DNA from: Chlamydomonas sphaeroides
Lineage: Eukaryota; Chlorophyta; Chlorophyceae; Chlamydomonadales; Chlamydomonadaceae
Length of the DNA stretch: 12,933 bases
Assembly: GCA_001662425.1 (NCBI GenBank)
Contig: BDDC01002449.1
Coordinates: 1 to 12,933, forward strand
Direction: 5' to 3'
The notes beneath the pieces are model-generated. The model ran no database searches and was not told where the DNA came from. It worked only from the letters and a program-made list of their open reading frames with translations. The first letter of the stretch is position 1; every line of letters starts with the position of its first letter. A program made the translations under genes and the position numbers. This document shows, in pieces, positions 1-6,251 of the stretch.

Positions 1-62
1 TGGGGTGGGGTGGGGTGGGGTGGGGTGGGGTGGGGTGGGGTGGGGTGGGGTGGGGTGGGGTG
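1..62 (+). repeat. TGGGG pentanucleotide array (12 perfect units)
   Basis: Bases 1-60 are twelve exact TGGGG units and the array fades into TGGTATG. The window edge cuts it, so its true length is unknown. Regular four-G runs one base apart are a strong G-quadruplex candidate on the transcribed-sense strand. Confidence 0.95.
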
Positions 63-286
63 GTATGCGGCTTCCGGCACAGGCGGCGGCAAGGGGCCCA
101 AGGGACCACTGGCGGAGTTAGGACCTGGAGCCCTCGGACCCTGCCCGGCGCCCTCCCGCTCCCCCCCCCCGGTCCTTCGGGGCATCAAACGTTTGGGCGA
201 TCGGGCGCCACTCCTGGGGCCCAGTCCATCCCCATGCCGCGTGTCCCTGCCCGTGCCTGCCCGTACCCCCACGTGCCCGTACACAG
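1..286 (+). other. Presumed intron of gene 1 upstream of first visible exon
   Basis: The segment ends in a pyrimidine-rich tract and ACACAG before the exon at 287. It starts with a TGGGG array. No credible coding segment with MIB, SH3-like or Cys motifs was seen here. Its donor lies outside the window. Confidence 0.5.
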
Positions 287-574
287 GTGCGGTCGCTGCA
301 GGAGCCGTACCAGACCTGGTGGTATGGCAGGGAGGCGCTCGTGGGGTTGCCGGCCGACGCCGTGCCGCCGCAGCTGCGGCTGCAGCTGCCGCGGCCGCCC
401 TCCGCCTCCGCCGCCGCCTCGCCCTCCGCCTCCGCCGGCAGCGGCGCCGGCGCGGGGCGCTGCACAGCCGGCCTGGGGGCGCCGGTGTGCCAGCACAACG
501 CGGGCGTGGGCATGCTGGTACGGCGGGGTTACGACTGGCTGTGCGACTCGGACCGCCACGGCCTGGGCGACGAG
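287..574 (+). other. First visible exon: end of an SH3-like repeat, linker, start of MIB module 1
   Basis: The exon follows the acceptor AG at 285-286 and ends at GAG|GTGCGT. It opens with QEPYQTWWYGREALVGLPA, which resembles TSAEWWYDRAALRPLPG in exon 9. Both are the closing strand of the Mind-bomb-type SH3-like repeat. A further SH3-like module must therefore lie upstream of the window. The middle of the exon is an Ala/Ser/Pro/Gly spacer, and the end (GMLVRRGYDW) begins MIB module 1. Confidence 0.72.
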
Positions 575-3500
575 GTGCGTGCGTACGAGGAGCGGGGGAA
601 CAGGGGGAAAGGGGGGCCAGGGTTCGTGGGAGGCGAGGCGCTGGCAGGGCGGGCTGCGGCGCGGCCGGGACGACGAGGTGCGTGCGTGGGGGCGGGCGGG
701 CGTCGTGAGTGATGCGGTGCGTGCGGCTGGGTATGTGGAGGGCTGCTGCTGATGCTGGGGGGGGGCGGGCGCGGCTGGATGGCCGGCGGGGAGAGGGTGT
801 GGTACCACGCGGGGCAGGGGACGTGGAAGGTGGCTCGCTCCAAGGAGAGGTGAAGGTGAGCTGCTGTCTGGTCCTTGCGGGCTCAGACGAGCGGCTGGGC
901 TTGGAGAGAGCCCAGCTGCCCCCTTCCGCCCCGCGGTGCCGCCAGCGGGCGATGGCCGCGGGCGTTGGGCCAAGGACGCCCGGCGCTTGCCCTGCGCCCG
1001 CGCCGGGGCCGCAGCTGGCGACGAAGCCATCGATGCGTTTTTTGGTTGGTAGTGACCGCCGTGTTGCCCACCCCTGCCCCTGCCCGTGCCCGACCCCAGG
1101 TGGGCATGCTTGCGGAGGCGCGGCAGGGCGGCACCGTTTGGCGGGTGTTCTGGTCGGGAGGCGGCGAGGGCACGTACTACACGGGCAAGGACGAAAAGTA
1201 CGAGCTGCAGCACCTGCAGGTACGGGCGGCTCGTGCACGGATGGCTGCCGTACCCGGGTGGGCCACCGCCCTCCGCGGCTTGCAGTCATGCGCTGTGCCC
1301 AGCAGCTGCCCATGCAAGGGGGGGGGGGTTGGCGCCACACGCGCGCCCCTTGTGACAACACCCTGCCTGCGTCACGGCCCTACGTCGTGCCCCCCTGTCC
1401 CGCCCTCCACCTTGTTCATGCCGCACGGCTCCATCGAATGGCCGCCGCCGCCTCCGCATAATGCGCCTCGTGCAGCTCCACCACGGGCCACGACCCGTCC
1501 CGCGCTGTCCGCCCCCGCTCCGGCCCTCCTCCTCACCCCGCAGGTGCACGGCTCCAGCGGCTCCCCGGTGCTGGACGGGCCGGGGCTGGTGTCGGGAAGC
1601 GCCGTGATGCGGGGGCTGCACTGGACCTGGGGCGACCAGGACGGAGGCCCCAGCAGCATCGGCAGCGTGCAGCCGGACGACCGCATGGGTAGGGGCGATG
1701 CCTCTCCGCTGCTGCTAGCGCGACCCCGGGCGTATGAGCTAGCCGCTCCCCGCCCGCGCTGACAGGCTGGCATGCCGTCTGCGAAGAGCAGGCTGTATGA
1801 TGGCGGTGCAAGGCGCGTCTACCGGTGCCCTGCAGCCCGGCGCCTCACCCTGCCTCACCCCCTCCGCCCCCGCCGCTGCCAGGGTTCGTGGGCGCGCTGT
1901 GGCCAAACCACAAGCTGGCGCGCTACCGCGGCTCGCCCTCGGCCGGGTACGACCTGGTGTACACGCCGCGGGCTGGCGAGCCCGTCACCGTGTTCACCGC
2001 CCAGGTGGGTGAGCCGCGCGAGGGGCATGTGCAGAGAGGGAGTAGTGAACGGAAACAGCACACAAGGCCCGAGCGGCTGCGGCGGCTGCGGCCCTCCGCG
2101 GCGCCGTGATCAGGCACAGGCGCCAGGAACAGGCAGCGCCACGGCCACCACTGCCCAGCACACCAGGCAGCATTTTCCCACGCGGCCGCGCCAGCAGCTG
2201 GAGCAGCAGTGACGGTGACCCAGCCAGCCGCCGCACGAGCGATGCTGACCACGCTCGATCACAGCGCTCGCGACGCTGGTGTCCCTGACCCCCCGCTGCC
2301 GCCGTTGCACGCTGCCGCCGCCGCCAGCGCTCCGTGCCACCTCATTGACGCTGTCGTTGCCGTCGCCGCCGCCGTGCGCGCGCCGGCTGCCGTGTGTCCC
2401 TGTGCGGCAGGGCGGCCTGCGCGTTGTGCGCGGCCGGGACTGGAAGTGGGACGTGCAGGACGGCGAGGGCGGCGTGGGGGTCATGGTTCGGCCCACCACC
2501 TGCTGCGACCTCGGCGTGTGGTGGCAGGTGGGCAGCGGAGGGGGAGGCGAGGGCGATCACGCGTGGTGCAGGCGGCCGGGGCCCGGGGGAGATTGGGAGG
2601 CGGGTTACCGTTGTGGTGGCAGGTGGGCGGCATGGCGGGGCTTGGGGCCGGGCGGGAATCACGGCTGGGCGCTCGCATGCGTCGGCGCAGCTGCGGGGCT
2701 GCGGTGCTGCGTGTCAGGCGGCGGCGCCGCGTCCCAAACACACGCTCTGCCGCCGGCCGCTGCCGATGGACTGGACTGGACTGGACATGCCCAGCCCCTC
2801 GTATGGCGCCCGCCGCCGCAGGTCCGGTGGCCGGACGGCAACTGCAACCAGTACCGCGTTGGGCGGCCCGGCTCGGGCTGGTGCGACCTGCAGGTGAGTG
2901 GCTGCGCGCTGCTGCCTGCATGGTCATCAGTCAGCGCAGGTCGTGGGACGCACCACAGCCATAGAGGCGGCGTGAGCGCGTGGCGGTGGCCACGTGCGGT
3001 TGTGTGGGTGGGGGAGCCGCAGCTGGGGCGGTGGGCTGGCGCAGCGGGCTTTGGGGCGCCGCCCGAACAGCTCGTCCGTCGCCGCTACCTACCCCCGCTT
3101 GTCGTACGGTGTCGTACCGTCGTACGCCACGCGCCGCAGGTGGCCTCGTACGACGCCACCGGCGCCGTGGGCCGCATGCTGCCGGGCACGCCCGTCATGC
3201 TGTCGCACGACTACGCGCAGCACAGGTGGGGTACGGCAGTGTCGGCATCCGTGCGACATGGCAGCGGTACGGCAGTGTCGGTATCCGTGCGACGTGGCAG
3301 CGGTACGGCAGCGCACCGCCGCATGTGCTGCGGCGCGCCTCACACTGCCAGCCCCTGGCCGTGCCCCTCGCCCCACCCTCACCTAAACCGAGCACACCAT
3401 GCCGCTGGCCCCTCCTGCCCGGCCCGCAGCGACGCCCGCGACGGCCCGCTGCGCGAGGGCAAGGTGGGCATTGTGTGCGCCGTGGGCGCAAGCAACCGCT

Positions 3501-5284
3501 ACAAGGTGAGCCCCCGCCGTCGTGCCAAGCCATGGCGCACTCGGTGTTGTAGTCGGCTTGGTCTGTGGCCCGTGCGTGCTCGCAACAGCGACGACGTGTG
3601 TGTAGAGGCACAGGGCAGCGGGGAGCTGGCGCTTGTCGCGAGGAGCAGCTCGCCATGCAGGGGCCCTTGCCACGCCGCAGCGCGGGCCGGCGGCCTCAGA
3701 TCTAATTACCCGTGTGGCACGCGCGCCCGCGCCCTCCCGCCTCCCGCCACCCGCCTCCCGCCTCCCGCGACTCGCGCCCTCCCACGTCTCGCCTCTCGCG
3801 ACTCGCGCCCTCCCGCCTCCCGCCTCCCGCCTCCCGCCCTCGCGGCCCCCCAGGTCTACCACCTGCGCACCTCGGCCGAGTGGTGGTACGACAGGGCCGC
3901 GCTGCGGCCGCTGCCGGGCCACCTGGCTGCGCAGCGCTGCGGCCGCATGGTGCTCAACCGGGGTGGGTGCCAGGTTGGAGGTGTCGGGGGACGTGGGGAA
4001 ACGAGGGGCTCCAGGGTTCGTGCCGTGCTGCACGGCGGGACGCAGGGTGCTCTACCGGGGTGCGCAGGGCCGGTGGGGGGCCGTCGGGGGTTAGCCTAAG
4101 GGCGAGGGGGGTTGCAGGGGCCTGTGCCGCTAATGGCGGCGCGCCGCTGTGACCAGGGTCCTTGCTGCGGCCAAGCGCCCGAGGGCCCGCGGTCGCGATG
4201 GCAACTTGCAACGCCCAGGCGCCGCTCTCGTACTCGCGCCCACGACATGCGGGGCTCCTTACCCGCCCGCCTGCACCCGCGTCCCGCCCCCAGACGGCCG
4301 CGCCGCGTTCCTGGGCAGCTCCTCGCACACGGACCCGGCCATGGGCGGCGACACGAGCCTGCCGCCCTGCCGGCTGTACTACTGCGGGGCCATGATGCAC
4401 CAGTGCGGGTGGGCAGCGAGGGGACGGGGTGGCGTGAAGGCGGGCGTCATGGGGACAGCGCGTCGATTGGGCTGCCGCCCTGTGGCACGCACGAGGCGCC
4501 GCGCTGCCGCTGCACCGCCGGGCGCCGCTACCACCCCCACGCCCCTGCAAACCGGCCGCAGCCAAGGAGCCAGGCAGGGGGGCTCGCGCCCGCGGCACCT
4601 GCACCGTACCCGGACCAGTGGGCCTGGCCTAGCGCGCTCATGGGCCCCTTGCCCCTGGCTCCCACGCAACCCAATTCCCCCGCCAGGTGCGGCCACTGCG
4701 ACGGCCGCTGCGGCCCCTCCAACGGCTGCCCCTGCCACGCTTGCGCCGCGCTGGCGGGCAAGGTGAGGCAGGCCGCGGCGCCCGCCCAGTGCGCACCGCG
4801 GGCGGCGAGGGGGCAGCAGCCGTCCGTCGCCGTGTGCCCCCCAGGGAGAGGGCGCGGAGGCGCCATGCCCGGGGTGTCGCGCCCGGGGTGTGGCGCCACA
4901 CATGACTCGCCGGTAGCCATTCTGCTCAGGGGTTTTGCATGACCAACCATGCCTGCCTGCCGTACGATTTCGTGCGGCTCCCCTTACGCCAACCTCGCGC
5001 TGCCTTGGGTGCCGCAGGCGCTGACGCCCGACGGCTCATCCGCGAGCCGCAGCCACGCGGGCGGCAGCGGCGCGGCGGCATCGAGCAGCAGCGCGCCGCT
5101 GGCAGCCTCCGCTGGCGGCCCCGGCGCTGCGGCGGCCGAGCCTTCGGCCGCGGCGGCTGGCGGCCGCACGCAGGCTGCGGCGCGCGGCGACACGGAGGGC
5201 ATCGCCGAGGTGGTGCGGCGGGCGCTGGCGGTGCTGCAGCACGAGGACCTGCAGGCCATCGCGAGGCTGGCGAGCAACGACTGA
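287..5284 (+). CDS. MIB/HERC2-repeat protein, 3' part of gene (12 exons, 5' end outside window)
   Basis: Spliced model: 287-574, 1100-1219, 1544-1688, 1883-2004, 2411-2527, 2822-2893, 3140-3225, 3430-3505, 3854-3962, 4294-4408, 4687-4762, 5018-5284. All junctions are GT-AG, the phases match, and the sum is 1593 nt (530 codons plus TGA). Domains by residue of this partial product: end of an SH3-like repeat (1-23), Ala/Ser/Pro linker (24-70), MIB/HERC2 modules at 73-136, 153-209 and 226-288, SH3-like module 299-364, nine-Cys cluster 404-436, low-complexity Ala/Ser/Gly tail 443-505, and an acidic helix-like end. No signal peptide or membrane segment is visible. Known of the family: MIB/HERC2 modules bind protein partners in ubiquitin ligases such as Mind bomb and HERC2. 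No ankyrin, RING or HECT domain is visible here, so a ligase role is only a possibility. The first exon is internal: it follows a CAG acceptor and has no ATG. Exons are predicted by eye, so single boundaries (notably the exon 10/11 join) may be off. Confidence 0.8.
521..1219 (+). other. MIB/HERC2 module 1 (exons 1-2)
   Basis: The N-terminal half, LVRRGYDWLCDSDRHGLGDE, ends exon 1 and corresponds to the family pattern VRGpDWkWgdQDGG. The C-terminal half in exon 2 has WRVFWSGGGEGTYYTGKDEK then YEL, matching the family ending V.W.nG....YR.G..g.yDL. A 525-nt phase-0 intron splits the module. This copy is the most diverged of the three, because the DQDGG core reads DSDRHG. Confidence 0.65.
1592..1957 (+). 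other. MIB/HERC2 module 2 (exons 3-4)
   Basis: VMRGLHWTWGDQDGG in exon 3 is an almost canonical MIB/HERC2 opening. Exon 4 supplies VGALWPNHKLARYRG and GYDL, which is the canonical close. The split falls at a phase-1 intron (1689-1882) whose junction codon is a glycine (ATG G|GG TTC). About 16 further residues in exon 4 (YTPRAGEPVTVFTAQ) bridge to module 3. Confidence 0.8.
2411..2893 (+). other. MIB/HERC2 module 3 (exons 5-6)
   Basis: GLRVVRGRDWKWDVQDGEGG and VGVMV are the opening and turn of a MIB/HERC2 domain; VRWPDGNCNQYRVG followed by GWCDLQ is its close. Both exons are phase 0 (39 and 24 codons). This is the best-preserved copy and the strongest evidence for the family assignment. Confidence 0.85.
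2517..2628 (+). repeat. 17-bp direct repeat duplicating the exon 5 splice donor
   Basis: TGTGGTGGCAGGTGGGC occurs at 2517-2533, spanning the exon 5 donor CAG|GTGGGC after 2527, and exactly again at 2612-2628. The second copy offers an identical donor after 2622, which is 95 nt downstream and would shift the frame. Confidence 0.8.
3230..3312 (+). repeat. 36-bp tandem repeat in intron 7 of gene 1 (about 2.3 copies)
   Basis: Units start at GGTACGGCAG with GTAC at 3231, 3267 and 3303, a constant 36-bp period. Copies 1 and 2 differ at only two positions (GCATCC/GTATCC and GACATG/GACGTG). The repeat begins just after the donor at 3225/3226. Confidence 0.9.
3724..3852 (+). repeat. CCCGCCT-rich pyrimidine minisatellite before the exon 9 acceptor
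   Basis: About 130 nt are built from variants of CTCCCGC. A longer 31-bp period is also visible: GCGACTCGCGCCCTCCC at 3767-3783 and again at 3798-3814. The tract runs straight into the CCCCCCAG acceptor of exon 9 and may serve as an exaggerated polypyrimidine tract. Confidence 0.8.
4322..4750 (+). other. Nine-cysteine cluster, possible zinc-binding module (exons 10-11)
   Basis: Residues 404-436 contain nine Cys and three His: CRLYYCGAMMHQC in exon 10, then CGHCDGRCGPSNG and CPCHAC in exon 11. The density and the CxxC and CxC pairs suggest metal binding. The pattern is not a RING, ZZ or PHD finger that I can match. It sits where Mind-bomb-like proteins carry other zinc modules. The exact join at 4408/4687 sets the spacing CGCGHC, so one residue could change if the splice differs. 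Confidence 0.55.
5018..5284 (+). other. Terminal exon: low-complexity tail and acidic C-terminal helix
   Basis: This is the last 88 residues. The first two thirds are almost only Ala, Ser, Gly and Pro and are probably disordered. The end, from about residue 506, reads GIAEVVRRALAVLQHEDLQA and has the spacing of an amphipathic helix, a likely short interaction segment. The TGA stop is at 5282-5284. Confidence 0.7.
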
Positions 5285-5495
5285 TTGCTGCGTGCTATGC
5301 GGCGCATTATTGCCACGACTGACTGACTGCTGCTGAGGCATGCATGCATGGCTGCGGCATGGCGGCGGGCGATGCAGCCGGCCCTGGGGCGCTGCGAAGG
5401 GATCGATTGCGGGGTTCATCTTACTTGTTGTGAGCCGAGTCAGCGGTACTCAGGAAGCATGGCAGGTAGCCCCGGGCCACGTGTAGGTCGAGGAA

Positions 5496-5632
5496 CGCCG
5501 TGCTGCTGGATGCATGGAGCGAGCGAGCGGCCGGTGCGGCACGCGGGTCGGTGCCCCGCGGCCAGCCACGCCGATGCGTGCCTAATATGTGGCGTATGGT
5601 AGGCAGATGAGACAGAGGCGAACAAGGTAGCG
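5496..5632 (+). repeat. Dispersed non-coding repeat, copy A
   Basis: Two blocks match copy B at 12498-12575: CGCCGTGCTGCTGGATGCAT with GGAGCGAGCGAGCGGCCGG (about 5496-5534), and CAGATGAGACAGAGGCGAAC with AAGGTAGCG (about 5604-5632). Copy A carries about 60 extra bases between the blocks. Both copies lie downstream of a gene and in the same orientation. Confidence 0.6.
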
Positions 5633-6059
5633 AGCGAGTCATGTGGGCAAGAGAGCTTTGGTGATCTTCGTTCAGTGGGATGTCGCGTCGGAGGGGCGCA
5701 TACGGCCGGCGCTCACGTACGTCGATTGCCAGAGACGTGCACGCACGCTGACACTGCAAAGCTGTGGCGGGGGTCTGCGCGCGCACTTCCATGCAACCCG
5801 CCGACATAGCCGCCCGGTCCAGCCAATGAAGGCCCAGCCAGCAGCGGCCCTGGGGCATGGAATCAACCGTATCCAAGCACGCCGCCCGGTCCCGCCCTCG
5901 AGCACCCGCCTCCGCGGTATGTACGGCACATGCCGTGCATGCTGTACCGACCGTACGACACGACGGTGTGGCTCAAGACCGGGTCCACAACATCCATCAG
6001 CAAGCCAGCGCTTGCTGCATACCGCCGCTTATTACTACCTGCCTATCACTGCGGGAGCC

Positions 6060-6074
6060 CTAATATATAATAAC
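6060..6074 (+). promoter_or_regulatory. TATA-like element of gene 2
   Basis: CTAATATATAATAA is an isolated AT-only patch in very GC-rich sequence, about 70-80 nt before the ATG at 6143. That spacing would give a 5' UTR of roughly 45-55 nt. It is identified by composition and position only. Confidence 0.5.
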
Positions 6075-6142
6075 GGCCTCTGCCTGGCCGAGGCACACTG
6101 GACTCTTGCCTCAAGCACTCGCCTGGCACCTATCGATCAGCC

Positions 6143-6251
6143 ATGCTTCATCTAGGCGCGATGATCACAGTGCATGAGGCTGGAAGGTTGGTGTGGTCGG
6201 CGCTGCTGCTGGCAAATTTGTTGGCTCTCGCGCCTCAAGCCAGCGCGCAAG
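6143..6251 (+). other. Signal peptide exon of gene 2
   Basis: ATG at 6143 in context CAGCCATGC begins MLHLGAMITVHEAGRLVW, then the hydrophobic core SALLLANLLALAP and an AQASAQ-type cleavage region (A-S-A motif near residue 35). An internal ATG at 6161 could also start a shorter signal peptide. The exon ends CAAG|GTGCGA in phase 1, and the next exon supplies AG to make Glu. Read through, this frame stops at 6304, so splicing is needed. Confidence 0.75.

Larger units (their letters stand above)
3140..3962 (+). other. SH3-like (Mind-bomb type) module (exons 7-9)
   Basis: Residues 303-364 read PGTPVMLSHDYAQHSDARDG, then PLREGKVGIV, and close with EWWYDRAALRPLPG. This is the signature of the SH3-like repeat that follows MIB domains in Mind bomb (V.L..dYa...DA.dGpL..G..G.V ... 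WWYd..aL). The S codon between exons 7 and 8 is split AG|C. The module follows MIB 3 directly, as expected for this architecture. Confidence 0.75.
5285..6142. other. Intergenic region between gene 1 and gene 2
   Basis: This holds the 3' UTR of gene 1, a diverged dispersed repeat (about 5496-5632), and the promoter region of gene 2. Open frames on both strands (for example 5421-5876 on the minus strand) have no recognisable motif and look fortuitous. Small GACT and GCAT repeats occur at 5317-5350. No TGTAA signal was found in the first several hundred bases after the stop at 5284. Confidence 0.6.

Noticed and set aside
1..62. Telomere repeat
   Set aside because: The unit is TGGGG, not the TTTAGGG or TTTTAGGG type of green algae, and it lies just upstream of a gene-internal exon.
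10..752. Open frames starting in the TGGGG array (GWGGV repeats)
   Set aside because: They arise from translating a simple repeat in GC-rich DNA. The real exon in this region is 287-574 in another frame, with domain motifs.
779..853. Extra cassette exon in intron 1 of gene 1 (ERVWYHAGQGTWKVARSKER-like peptide)
   Set aside because: The MIB module joins correctly without it, no good acceptor precedes it and a stop follows at once.
185..1213. 342-codon minus-strand open frame
   Set aside because: It is the shadow of + strand exons 1-2 in GC-rich sequence, is rich in Pro/Ala/Arg and has no recognisable motif.
3230..3312. CRISPR-like repeat
   Set aside because: The repeats are directly adjacent with no spacers, in a eukaryotic intron.
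2279..4099. A single intronless 606-codon gene
   Set aside because: Domain motifs are confined to five blocks bounded by good GT/AG sites, and removing the introns rebuilds continuous MIB and SH3-like domains. The openness itself is reported as a finding.
5421..5876. 151-codon minus-strand open frame in the intergenic region
   Set aside because: It overlaps the dispersed repeat, has no domain motif and no sign of splicing or promoter.
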